DNA from: Glaciecola sp964195425
GTDB taxonomy: Bacteria > Pseudomonadota > Gammaproteobacteria > Enterobacterales > Alteromonadaceae
Direction: 5' to 3'
Assembly: GCA_964195425.1 (NCBI GenBank)
Contig: CAXMOM010000022.1
Coordinates: 7,865 to 71,864 of the forward strand
Length of the DNA: 64,000 bases
The notes below the pieces were generated by a model. It saw nothing but the letters and a program-made list of their open reading frames with translations, had not been told where the DNA came from and searched no databases. The translations under genes and the position numbers were made by a program. The stretch's first letter is position 1; every line of letters starts with the position of its first letter. Shown piece after piece: positions 36,308 through 44,236 of the stretch.

Positions 36308-37261
36308 ATGTTAAAACAGTTTGAAAAAAGTGATGGTTTTACCAATGGCTTTTTAACTCGATGCAAACGTACTGCATATATAGCAGGATTGCTGCTTATG
36401 TCTACGCAAGTATTCGCTCAAGATGCCAGCGACATTTGGGTTGGAAAACTAAACCTATGGGAAAAGCAGCCCATTTCAGAGCTGGTACAAATTACTGATA
36501 CCGCCTACTACACTAATCAACCGTATTTTTTCGATAACGCTCGATTATTCTTTACGCAAGCAATTGAACTTGAAGATGGCGAGACTCAAATGGACGCATT
36601 GGTATTTGATTTTAAGTTAGGTAAATCACAGAATATTACTCAATCGACAGTAAGTGAATATTCCCCAACGCCCTTGCTAAATAAATCAGATATGTCGGTA
36701 ATTCGCGTAAGTGAAGAAGGTAAACAAGAGCTGTGGCAAATAGATTTGCTGGGTAATCCAGTGCAGCATTTGGCACCATTAATAGAGCCTGTAGGCTATC
36801 AAGTTTGGTTAAATGACAGTGAGCTGTTATTGTTTGTGCTAGGTGAGCCTAATACACTGCAACGAATAGATGCACTAAATCCTGAAGCTAAAGGTGAAAT
36901 TATAGATAGCAATATTGGCGCTAGTTTGTATCGATTTGAAAAGACAGATTGGTTCTTATATACAAGTAAGCTCGATGGCAATTTTTTAAACGCCCATAAC
37001 AAGCGCACAAATAAAACTATTCAAATTGTAAGTATGCCTAAAAATAGTGAATATTTTTCAGTCAGCCGTATGGGCAATATTATTACGTCTGACGGAGAAA
37101 CACTGTGGCAGCGAAAATTTATGGTCAAAGGCGACAAAATAAAACCACTCGATGGTTGGCAAGCAATTAAAATTAAGCAGCCTGAATGTTCTAAGGGCGT
37201 TACACGAACCGCTATTTCACCCGATACCAGTATGATTGCTTTGGTGTGTCCTAGAGATTAG
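36308..37261 (+). CDS. Secreted protein of unknown function, possible beta-propeller
   Basis: 317 residues. A signal peptide with core YIAGLLLMSTQVFAQ is followed by strand-rich repeats such as FDNARLFFTQA, DMSVIRVSEEGKQELWQIDL and ISPDTSMIALVCPRD, suggesting a TolB/WD40-like propeller. I do not recognise a specific family. It begins 2 bp after the MFS gene stop, so is translated from the same mRNA, and is closed by a terminator. A periplasmic partner of the permease is conceivable but unsupported. Confidence 0.7.
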   Translation: MLKQFEKSDGFTNGFLTRCKRTAYIAGLLLMSTQVFAQDASDIWVGKLNLWEKQPISELVQITDTAYYTNQPYFFDNARLFFTQAIELEDGETQMDALVFDFKLGKSQNITQSTVSEYSPTPLLNKSDMSVIRVSEEGKQELWQIDLLGNPVQHLAPLIEPVGYQVWLNDSELLLFVLGEPNTLQRIDALNPEAKGEIIDSNIGASLYRFEKTDWFLYTSKLDGNFLNAHNKRTNKTIQIVSMPKNSEYFSVSRMGNIITSDGETLWQRKFMVKGDKIKPLDGWQAIKIKQPECSKGVTRTAISPDTSMIALVCPRD

Positions 37262-37274
37262 GATGTGATGAATA

Positions 37275-37304
37275 CAAAAAAAGGGCGCTTTAAAAGCGCC
37301 CTTT
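37275..37304. terminator. Bidirectional terminator between the aroC operon and sodB
   Basis: AAAGGGCGCTTT / AAAGCGCCCTTT repeat with A-run on the left and T-rich right side. It sits between two converging genes and can serve both strands. Confidence 0.88.
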
Positions 37305-37334
37305 ATAATTTTACTTGTGTATTTCTTTGTTTAA

Positions 37335-37919
37335 CTAGCTAGCAAAGTTGTCAGAAGCAAACTGCCAATTAGCCAATGCCCAAAAACCTGCTAAGTAATT
37401 TGGGCGTACATTGCGATAATCGATGTAGTAGGCATGTTCCCATAAATCTACAGTTAACACAGGAGTTACACCGTCAGTAGTAATTGGTGTGCCAGCATTA
37501 CTAGTGTTTACGATATCAAGACTACCGTCAGCTAATTTTACTAACCACGTCCAGCTTGCGCCAAAGTTATTCACTGCTTTGTCGTTAAACGCCGCTTTTA
37601 GGTCGGCAAACGAACCCCATTTTGCATTAATTGCATCGGCTAGAGCACCACTTGGCTCGCCGCCGCCGTTTGGGCTTAAGCTGTTCCAATAAAAAGTGTG
37701 GTTCCAGACTTGAGCCGCGTTGTTAAATACGCCGCCATCGCTGCTTTTAACTATTTCTTCCAATGACTTGTTTGCTAAATCAGTGCCTTCGATAAGACCA
37801 TTTAATTTTGTTACATAAGTAGCATGGTGCTTACCGTGGTGAAAATCTAATGTTTCAGCTGAGATATGTGGTTCTAATGCTGTTTTGTCATAAGGTAATG
37901 CGGGTAATTCAAAAGCCAT
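37335..37919 (-). CDS. sodB: Iron superoxide dismutase
   Basis: 194 residues with the Fe/Mn-SOD ligands: HHGKHHATYV (His27), AAQVWNHTFYW (His74 with the preceding Gln typical of Fe enzymes) and DLWEHAYYIDYRN (Asp, His). The tryptophan-rich GASWTWLV also fits. It dismutates superoxide in the cytosol. The start has GGAGAA upstream. It is divergent from grxD. Confidence 0.97.
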   Translation of the reverse strand: MAFELPALPYDKTALEPHISAETLDFHHGKHHATYVTKLNGLIEGTDLANKSLEEIVKSSDGGVFNNAAQVWNHTFYWNSLSPNGGGEPSGALADAINAKWGSFADLKAAFNDKAVNNFGASWTWLVKLADGSLDIVNTSNAGTPITTDGVTPVLTVDLWEHAYYIDYRNVRPNYLAGFWALANWQFASDNFAS

Positions 37920-38164
37920 GTGTTTTCTCCGGATGGTAAATGTGTCTTTTCATAATTGAGGACAACTTTTATTATACGCCTACAATTAAAAAATGTTGCC
38001 AATTGTTAGTTCTTTATTTTGCTCCAACAAGATCAGTTTTCTTTTTTATTTCGTATATCTATATATTATATACCGAAACTATCCTTAATTTGAGATGCGA
38101 AAAGGTATTGAATTCGGTATAATTGATATATTGGAAATTTAAGATAAAAGGCAGAGTTATTACT

Positions 38165-38509
38165 ATGAGTGATCAGGAAATCAGTACCGTCGATAAAATT
38201 AAGCAGCAAATCAGTGAGAACACCGTCCTTTTATACATGAAAGGATCTCCTAAATTGCCTTCATGTGGATTTTCTTCACAGGCATCGCAGGCCCTAATGG
38301 GGTGTAATGAACAGTTTGCTTATGTGGATATTCTGCAAAACCCCGATATTCGCGGCGAATTGCCAAAGTATGCCGACTGGCCAACCTTCCCGCAATTGTG
38401 GGTAGATGGCGAACTAGTAGGTGGCTGCGACATTATTATGGAAATGTTCCAGCAGGGTGAACTACAAACCTTAATTCAAGAATCAGCGGCGAAAAATAAA
38501 AGCGAATAA
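38165..38509 (+). CDS. grxD: Monothiol glutaredoxin 4
   Basis: 114 residues with the monothiol active site CGFS in LPSCGFSSQASQAL and the GSH-binding WPTFPQLWVDGELVGGCDI. Such proteins bind a bridging [2Fe-2S] cluster with glutathione and hand clusters on. The frame is open upstream to 38123, but ATG 38165 matches the family N-terminus. A TATAAT at 38118-38123 is a likely -10. It converges on bfd across a shared terminator. Confidence 0.95.
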   Translation: MSDQEISTVDKIKQQISENTVLLYMKGSPKLPSCGFSSQASQALMGCNEQFAYVDILQNPDIRGELPKYADWPTFPQLWVDGELVGGCDIIMEMFQQGELQTLIQESAAKNKSE

Positions 38510-38525
38510 GCTTTTATTAAACATT

Positions 38526-38562
38526 AAAAAAAGGCGGTGGAAATAATTTCACCGCCTTTTTT
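38526..38562. terminator. Bidirectional terminator between grxD and bfd
   Basis: GGCGGTGGAAAT / ATTTCACCGCC stem flanked by A-run on the left and T-run on the right. It serves grxD on the plus strand and bfd on the minus strand. Confidence 0.9.
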
Positions 38563-38587
38563 GTTTCAAATTTTTGAATCGTCTTAG

Positions 38588-38782
38588 CTAGCCAACATCT
38601 CTAAACATAATGCTATCTACAATAGTAGTATCGATAATATCTTGTGCCATATTAATACAGCTACCACATTGCGAGCCAACACCTAGAGCGCTTTTAAGTT
38701 CTCGCATGTTACCCACGCCTTGCTCGCGTACAACATTTTCAATTTGCTTGTCGGTAATTCCGTGGCATAAACATACAAACAT
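38588..38782 (-). CDS. bfd: Bacterioferritin-associated ferredoxin
   Basis: 64 residues with the [2Fe-2S] ligand pattern CLCH ... CGSC in FVCLCHGITD and GVGSQCGSCI. Bfd reduces and releases iron from bacterioferritin under iron limitation. The open frame begins at 38794 but ATG 38782 gives the usual MFVCLCHG start. No bfr gene is in the window. A candidate Fur site lies about 45 bp upstream of the start. Confidence 0.9.
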   Translation of the reverse strand: MFVCLCHGITDKQIENVVREQGVGNMRELKSALGVGSQCGSCINMAQDIIDTTIVDSIMFRDVG

Positions 38783-38827
38783 ATAGGGTCTCATGAAAAA
38801 GGCACAGTAGCGTGCTGCTAATCTTGT

Positions 38828-38854
38828 TGCAAATGATAATAGTTGTTATTTGCA
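38828..38854. promoter_or_regulatory. Candidate Fur box upstream of bfd
   Basis: A 27-bp interrupted palindrome with perfect 7-base arms TGCAAAT / ATTTGCA and an AT-rich core containing ATGATAATAGTTGTTATT, close to the Fur 7-1-7 pattern. bfd is Fur-repressed in E. coli, which agrees. Inferred from similarity only. Confidence 0.55.
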
Positions 38855-39007
38855 GTAAAGGCAAGTGTTTTTATAAGATCTTGCTAGGGTGGTAATGTGC
38901 AAATAAGAAGTTGGTTGATTCTAAATATTTATCAAACATATAATTTGTAACGCATGCATAATACTCATTAGCCGCGGTTACAGGTGGGGTAGAAGCCTCT
39001 TCTTTCA

Positions 39008-39427
39008 TTATTCCTTTGTAACACTATCGTTAAGTGTTTTCTCCGTCGACGCTTTGCTTGACCATTTCAGCTCTGTCATTGCTTTCACTGCGGTCTCATG
39101 AATCGCGCTTTCAGGTCCAAATACAAAGTTAGAAACAAGGTTTTTGTTATCAGTTGTCTCAATTTCTATTTTTTTATATGAAATGTGTAGGTATTTGATC
39201 CGGCTGCACTCAATTGCTCGTGAAAATGGATAATTATTAATCCGTAGCTTATTGTCTTTGACAACAAGTGCGTAGCGACCCCGAACGAATACGAAGCTGA
39301 TAACAACAATTAGAACGATTGTATTTAAGACATATTCAGAGGGCTCCCATTTCATAGTAATAATACGAGATAAAATATTTAGTAAGATAAAACTTGTCAT
39401 CAGATTAAGGAAAAAAAATAAATTCAT
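39008..39427 (-). CDS. Small membrane protein with PH-like domain, in bacteriocin-like operon
   Basis: 139 residues: two predicted membrane helices (about 3-24 and 32-50) followed by a soluble strand-rich segment (YALVVKDNKLRINNYPF, KYLHISYKKIEIETTD) that resembles bacterial PH-like domains, and a charged tail. It is the last gene of a three-gene minus-strand cluster with two glycine-rich leader peptides. Position suggests an immunity or export-associated protein, but this is inference; no family was recognised. Confidence 0.6.
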   Translation of the reverse strand: MNLFFFLNLMTSFILLNILSRIITMKWEPSEYVLNTIVLIVVISFVFVRGRYALVVKDNKLRINNYPFSRAIECSRIKYLHISYKKIEIETTDNKNLVSNFVFGPESAIHETAVKAMTELKWSSKASTEKTLNDSVTKE

Positions 39428-39477
39428 TGCAACAAAGTCCGTTGTTAAAAAAGAGAGGCAAAGCCTCCCTTACAGGT

Positions 39478-39693
39478 TTAATAGCAGAAAAATGCGCCGC
39501 TAATAGTGCCAAGGGAACCACCTAATGCTGAGCCTCCAAAAAAACCTGGAGCCGCACCAAAGCCAAATCCACCAAAAAATCCAGCAGTCGCACCCATTGC
39601 ACCACCGATAGCCGCACCGCCAGCGCTAAATGAACCCATACAATCGCCTCCGGCAACAGCATTTGATTCTTCCAAAGATAATTCGATTATCAT
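39478..39693 (-). CDS. Glycine-rich bacteriocin-like peptide with double-glycine leader
   Basis: 71 residues. The N-terminus MIIELSLEESNAVAGG is a classic double-glycine leader (EL..EE....V.GG), predicting cleavage after Gly16 and a 55-residue core DCMGSFSAGGAAIGG... dominated by Gly/Ala/Phe with repeated GxxxG and GG pairs, ending in Cys-Tyr. Two cysteines (positions 18 and 70) could form a disulfide. AAGGATAT precedes the ATG. Such precursors are exported by C39-peptidase ABC transporters; none is in the window. Class IIb bacteriocin or microcin-like function is inferred. Confidence 0.7.
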   Translation of the reverse strand: MIIELSLEESNAVAGGDCMGSFSAGGAAIGGAMGATAGFFGGFGFGAAPGFFGGSALGGSLGTISGAFFCY

Positions 39694-39703
39694 AAATATA
39701 TCC

Positions 39704-39913
39704 TTATGTTAAACAGATTGATGTGCCTAATTGGGTGCCGAAACCGAATCCCCAAAGCGCGCCTGCACCCATTCCAATACCTGCTGTGGCAATGCCACCA
39801 CCAATAAACCCGCCTAAGGCACCAAGTGCGCCAAAGCTAGCAATACAAGTCGCTTCGCTAATCCCTGCGGCACTGACCTTATTTAACTGCTCCTGTTTTA
39901 ATTCAATCATCAT
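39704..39913 (-). CDS. Second glycine-rich bacteriocin-like peptide
   Basis: 69 residues. The leader MMIELKQEQLNKVSAAG matches the double-glycine type except that the usual GG is AG or AA. The core ISEATCIASFGALGAL... is full of GxxxG zippers and has two cysteines (near positions 23 and 67), spaced like those of the neighbouring peptide. AAAGGAAA precedes the ATG pair. It is the first gene of the three-gene cluster, 10 bp from the next. The pair looks like a two-peptide system, probably arisen by duplication. Confidence 0.68.
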   Translation of the reverse strand: MMIELKQEQLNKVSAAGISEATCIASFGALGALGGFIGGGIATAGIGMGAGALWGFGFGTQLGTSICLT

Positions 39914-40137
39914 AATTTCCTTTTATATAATTTAATTAAACTTCTGCTTCATTGCAAAAGCATAATTACAGTAGCGAGAATAACCGTTTATGTATACTGG
40001 TCAAAAGTATGGGTTCTTGCGTGCTTTATTTTGATATTGGCATGTGTCAATATTCGCGCCTGCGCGTTAGTATTTTGCAAAGCCGCAGATGGCTTTTAAA
40101 TAAACCTGACCCAAAAGTGAAAGGAAGTAAGCAATAA

Positions 40138-40737
40138 ATGTGGATATATTTGACCAGACACGCCGAAACCGACGGTAATGTAAAACGCGTAGTACAAACA
40201 CCCGATACACCCTTATCTAGTCGCGGTGAACGGCAAGCTCAGCAGTTCGCCGATGCATACAGCCAATTGCCCATCTCAAGCATTTTAAGCAGCGATTATG
40301 GCCGTACACACGCAACTGCATTAAAACTGCATGATAAGCTCAACCGACAATTCGTAATAAGTGAGCTTTTGCGAGAAAGGAATTTTGGCGATTTACGCGG
40401 TAAAGCTTACGACGACATCCCTACAGATATATTTGCTCTGGACTATCATCCACCTGGCGGTGAGTCTTATACCAAATTTGTGGCACGTATTCGTGAAGCG
40501 TGGCAGCAAGTGATAAAAGTAGCTAAAGGTCAAGAAGGTGACCTGCTTGTTATGACGCATGGATTAGTGGTGCGTTGCATATTGACAGAAATACTTACTT
40601 TGTCACCGCAAGTATTAGCGCAAACCGATATTCAAAATACAAGTGTCACAAAAATTAGCGCAGATGATCACGCCAATATTCCATTATTATGCGATATCAC
40701 GCACCTGTCAGAAGAAGCGCTTACTCAACGCGAGTAA
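40138..40737 (+). CDS. Histidine phosphatase family protein (GpmB/CobC-like)
   Basis: 199 residues with the phosphohistidine motif YLTRHAETDGN at the N-terminus, ILSSDYGRTHATA, the general-acid region ERNFGDLRGK, and the second catalytic histidine in VMTHGLVVRC. The family includes phosphoglycerate mutase-like and alpha-ribazole phosphatases; the substrate is unknown. AAGGAAG lies 12 nt upstream of ATG 40138. It converges on rnt with 34 bp between stops and no visible terminator. Confidence 0.87.
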   Translation: MWIYLTRHAETDGNVKRVVQTPDTPLSSRGERQAQQFADAYSQLPISSILSSDYGRTHATALKLHDKLNRQFVISELLRERNFGDLRGKAYDDIPTDIFALDYHPPGGESYTKFVARIREAWQQVIKVAKGQEGDLLVMTHGLVVRCILTEILTLSPQVLAQTDIQNTSVTKISADDHANIPLLCDITHLSEEALTQRE

Positions 40738-40771
40738 GCTTTTTGAACAACTTGTACTGACTTTATCGTGC

Positions 40772-41395
40772 CTAAGAATCCTCTGTAAGAGGCCAGCCAC
40801 CTAAGGTTTGATATCGATTTACCATAAAGCAGAATAGCTCAGCGGTCTTTTGTGTGTCGTACAATGCGCTGTGTGCTTCTGATTGTTTAAATTCAATTTT
40901 TGCCGCTTCACATGCCTTCACTAATACTGTTTGCCCTAGGGTCAATGCCGCGAGAGTGGTGGTGTCGAACGAAACAAAAGGATGAAAGGGGGTGCGTTTA
41001 ACATTATGCCTAGCAATTGCAGCATTGACGAAGCCTTGATCAAATGTCGCATTATGGGCCACAATAACACTGCGCTGACAATCTGCAGCCTTTTGTGCTT
41101 TACGAACATGAACGCATAAAGACTTCATAACATCTTCTTCAGCTTTGGCGCCGCGTAATGCACAAAATGGGTCAATACCATTAAACTCAATTGCCGCTGT
41201 TTCTATATTCGCGCCGTCAAAAGGAATCACATGCTCATGAAAACAAGTATCGGGTATTAATAAGCCATTTTCGTCTTGTTTGAGCGTAATAGCGGCAATT
41301 TCAAGTAATGCATCGGTTTGTGCATTAAAGCCGCCTGTTTCTACGTCAATTATTACAGGAAAATACCCTCTAAACCGCCTAACTAATGGTGTCAT
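40772..41395 (-). CDS. rnt: Ribonuclease T
   Basis: 207 residues of the DEDD exonuclease family: IIDVETGGFNAQTDALLEIA (Exo I), HNATFDQGFVNAA (Exo II) and AHSALYDTQKTAELF (Exo III). RNase T trims the 3' ends of tRNA, 5S and 23S rRNA. It is divergent from motY, an arrangement also known in Vibrio. Confidence 0.95.
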   Translation of the reverse strand: MTPLVRRFRGYFPVIIDVETGGFNAQTDALLEIAAITLKQDENGLLIPDTCFHEHVIPFDGANIETAAIEFNGIDPFCALRGAKAEEDVMKSLCVHVRKAQKAADCQRSVIVAHNATFDQGFVNAAIARHNVKRTPFHPFVSFDTTTLAALTLGQTVLVKACEAAKIEFKQSEAHSALYDTQKTAELFCFMVNRYQTLGGWPLTEDS

Positions 41396-41530
41396 TTAAT
41401 TCACTTTCAAAAGATAAAATGTCGGTGGTGCAAATACGTAACATAACATGTAATACAGCATGTAACATTGTATGCGACCTACTATGGAAAACACTACTAG
41501 TATAGTATGCAATAGTTCCCGAATGATGGC

Positions 41531-41557
41531 TAAACCTTTTGAATGAAAAGCCGATAA
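41531..41557 (+). promoter_or_regulatory. Sigma-28 (FliA) promoter of motY
   Basis: TAAA at 41531-41534, a spacer of exactly 15 bp and GCCGATAA at 41550-41557 form a perfect match to the flagellar sigma-28 consensus. It lies about 115 bp upstream of motY. This strongly supports placing motY in the late flagellar class. Confidence 0.92.
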
Positions 41558-41671
41558 TTAATTTGAAGACAAAATTATTGGTTACGCATGTAAAAGCCCT
41601 ACTGCTAAAGAGAGTGGTTTATTAGCGTACAACTCATTCAAAATATGCCATCGAGATAAAAGAAAGTGTTT

Positions 41672-42583
41672 ATGCAAATATTGACTCAAAAGGCCCGCTT
41701 AATACAGCGCACTATATTCACTATTTCATGTGCATTAAGCGTGTGTATATTCACCGTAAGTGCGCAGGCGAATATACGTAATTACTCAGTAGATGTAGAA
41801 TCCTCATCATGGGCTTTGAGTAAACAAACGCGACTGGTATGTGAGCTCTCTCATCCAATACCTGGTTATGGAGTCGCTTCATTTATGACAGAAGCTTCCA
41901 AACAATTAAATTTAGAATTTACCTTAGACATGCTGCGTTTACCCAACAGGTATGATGTTGCCGATGTGTACTCAATGCCGCCCCAGTGGATGCGAGGTGC
42001 ACAGCAACGCAAAATAGGCAGCATGGACTTACGTAAGCAATACGACAGCGATTTGCCGCAAGATACCGCTTGGCAAATGCTTACCGAACTTGAAAAAGGG
42101 TTTTGGCCAACTATTCACTATCGCGACTGGCTTAACAATAACGATTCTGTTGCGGTGTCGTTAAATGCCAGCAACTTTAAAAATCAATATGAAGATTTTA
42201 GTCGCTGCATTGCCAACTTATTACCATTTAATTTTGATGATATCTCTTACACAATATTGGCTTACAAAAGAAATAGCGCTGAATTGACCCAATATTCACA
42301 GCGTCGCCTTGACATGATAGGTGACTACTTGAAGGAAGACTTGGCACTTGAACTTGTGCTCGTAGATGGTTATTCCGATAGTTACGGCGGTGATTGGTTA
42401 AATGAACAATTAGCTGTCAAGCGAGCGAATGAAATAAAAGACTACTTTGCAGGTATGGGCGTAGACAGCCAGCGCATTGAAGTAACGGGCCATGGCGAGA
42501 AACGACATGTGTCACCTAACGATAATTCGATTGAAAGAGAAAAGAACCGCCGCGTAGTTATTCGTATGAGCAGGTCTTCTTAA
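41672..42583 (+). CDS. motY: Sodium-type flagellar motor protein MotY
   Basis: About 303 residues: a signal peptide (cleavage near SAQA-N), a MotY-specific N-terminal strand domain (YSVDVESSSWALSKQTRLVC ...) and a C-terminal OmpA-like peptidoglycan-binding domain with VLVDGYSDSYGG and TGHGEKRHVSPNDN. In Vibrio MotY forms the T-ring with MotX and anchors PomAB. A GTG at 41666 is in frame, but ATG 41672 is preferred. The sigma-28 promoter and rnt neighbour both agree. Confidence 0.92.
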   Translation: MQILTQKARLIQRTIFTISCALSVCIFTVSAQANIRNYSVDVESSSWALSKQTRLVCELSHPIPGYGVASFMTEASKQLNLEFTLDMLRLPNRYDVADVYSMPPQWMRGAQQRKIGSMDLRKQYDSDLPQDTAWQMLTELEKGFWPTIHYRDWLNNNDSVAVSLNASNFKNQYEDFSRCIANLLPFNFDDISYTILAYKRNSAELTQYSQRRLDMIGDYLKEDLALELVLVDGYSDSYGGDWLNEQLAVKRANEIKDYFAGMGVDSQRIEVTGHGEKRHVSPNDNSIEREKNRRVVIRMSRSS

Positions 42584-42588
42584 CCTTC

Positions 42589-43605
42589 TTAGTCAACCAT
42601 ATAAGGCATAATCTGGTCGGTAAAAATACCATCTATGCCTGCTTTTTTAAGCATATTAAACATAATCTTTGGTGAATCTGGTAAATCTTGAGCATCTTCT
42701 CTGTGGGTGTAAGGATGTACTTGCAATTTTTGTTGCTTAGCTAACGATAGTAAGTCAGATATCTGATTGTTTTTGTAGTCATATACCTGTGGCAGCCAAG
42801 GACCAATTCCTTGCGCGTAAGTCGCAATATCTTCTAGTCCAGCGGCAGTTAACATTACATCGTAATCAGCGTCAGACTCTTCCCAGCTGTTATCTGCTAT
42901 CAATTGTATCAGCGGGACTTTTAGGCCAAACTCTTGCTTGAGGCGTTTCAAGCTATTTGGCTCAAAGCTTTGCACATAGATCTTGGTTGTTGTTGTGTTT
43001 AAGCCTAAGCGGTTAAGCTCGGCGCTGAATAACTTGGCAATGTCTTTACCTTCTTTAATATGCCACTGCGGCGATTTGATTTCTGGGTACCAGCCTACGT
43101 TTTTTGCAAACTGTCTGTTGAGTTCCTGCACAAGTTCAACTTGCTCGGCAAATGTGGTAATACTAAAATGTGCGTTGCCTGTATAACGTCTTGGAAAGAC
43201 CATCATCCCTTCGCTAGTTTGTCGTTCGTGCAATGAAAGTTGGCGCAATTCAAGTAAGGTGAAGTCGATTGCATAGTAACGATTGTCGGCGCGCACACGT
43301 TCTGGAAATAAAGCTTCTACATTGGTTACGGTTTCTAAATGAATATCATGCAGTATTACTAAATGATCGTCTTTGCTCACCACCAAATCTTGCTCTATAT
43401 AATCTGCATCTTGCATAAAAGCCAAAACAGCAGCTTCTTTTGAGTGCTCAGGCAAAAAGCCGGATGCGCCTCGATGGGCAATAATAATGGGGGAGTTTGC
43501 CATTATTTCTCCTTTATTAGGCAGGGGGCTAAGCGTATTAGCGGACCCGCTTTGGCAAGCACTTAACGAGGTAATCAACAAAACAACTTCTATTAATCTA
43601 CGCAT
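42589..43605 (-). CDS. glpQ: Glycerophosphodiester phosphodiesterase, lipoprotein
   Basis: 338 residues. The N-terminus has a lipobox LSAC (Cys17), so the protein is probably membrane-anchored in the periplasm. The GDPD domain has HRGASGFLPEHSKEA with the catalytic histidine and glutamate, YIEQDLVVSKDDHLVILHD, and NVGWYPEIKSP. It hydrolyses glycerophosphodiesters to glycerol-3-phosphate. Its stop is 5 bp from the motY stop on the opposite strand, with no terminator seen. Confidence 0.92.
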   Translation of the reverse strand: MRRLIEVVLLITSLSACQSGSANTLSPLPNKGEIMANSPIIIAHRGASGFLPEHSKEAAVLAFMQDADYIEQDLVVSKDDHLVILHDIHLETVTNVEALFPERVRADNRYYAIDFTLLELRQLSLHERQTSEGMMVFPRRYTGNAHFSITTFAEQVELVQELNRQFAKNVGWYPEIKSPQWHIKEGKDIAKLFSAELNRLGLNTTTTKIYVQSFEPNSLKRLKQEFGLKVPLIQLIADNSWEESDADYDVMLTAAGLEDIATYAQGIGPWLPQVYDYKNNQISDLLSLAKQQKLQVHPYTHREDAQDLPDSPKIMFNMLKKAGIDGIFTDQIMPYMVD

Positions 43606-44236
43606 TTTATATTCTTATAGTAAAAAAATAAGGCCTTAGTGCATTTAACCACAAACGTAAGTTGTTTAATAATGAAGAATATATGACAAATACTACTGAA
43701 AGGGGTCGATAGTCAATAGACATCAATCGTTTTAGTAGGCGACTTTACCTTTACAAAATACTAACGCTTAGACTCTTGACGCCACGAGAACAACATTAGC
43801 CTATCATTTATAATAAACGTATTTATCATACAAATTAGATTTAGTTAAGCCTATGAAAAGTAATGCTAAAAGTATCATTGTTAGATAATGTACGTGTTTT
43901 TTAACAAAAAACGGCTTGATCATTGTTGCTAAAATGTTGCGATTTTATCGCTTTTTAATTATTTTAATTTACGTATGGTCAGCATCACTAAATGTTATTC
44001 GGCGCTACAAAGCTTGTGTTCATTGACTTAATCTACAAATTCGACACACGATTGCGTGTTAATGAAATGTTGACAGCAAGCATTAATATTATTTAACATA
44101 CAAATAGTGCATACTACATTTATGTTGCGAGCCTGTTAATAAATACCAATGGCTTTTAACATTGCGCTACCATAATAAGATAAATAGATTACACACACTC
44201 ACACACTCAAACAATCAACACTAAAGAGGCATTCTT
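43606..44236 (+). other. 631-bp regulatory region upstream of the TonB receptor
   Basis: AT-rich, no gene. It must carry the glpQ and receptor promoters. Possible signals: TTGACA at about 44070 (its -10 at 17 bp is poor), and a short palindrome ACACG-ATTG-CGTGT at 44046-44059 that could be an operator. AAGAGGC precedes the receptor ATG. No riboswitch recognised. Confidence 0.45.

Noticed and set aside
37940..38122. 60-residue plus-strand open frame before grxD
   Set aside because: No ribosome-binding site, lies in the sodB-grxD promoter region and has no recognisable family.
39506..39935. Proline-rich plus-strand open frames
   Set aside because: They are exact antisense shadows of the glycine-rich peptide genes (Gly codons read as Pro on the other strand).
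44046..44059. ACACG-ATTG-CGTGT palindrome as a regulator site of the TonB receptor
   Set aside because: Short arms and a single copy; too weak to report as a feature of its own.
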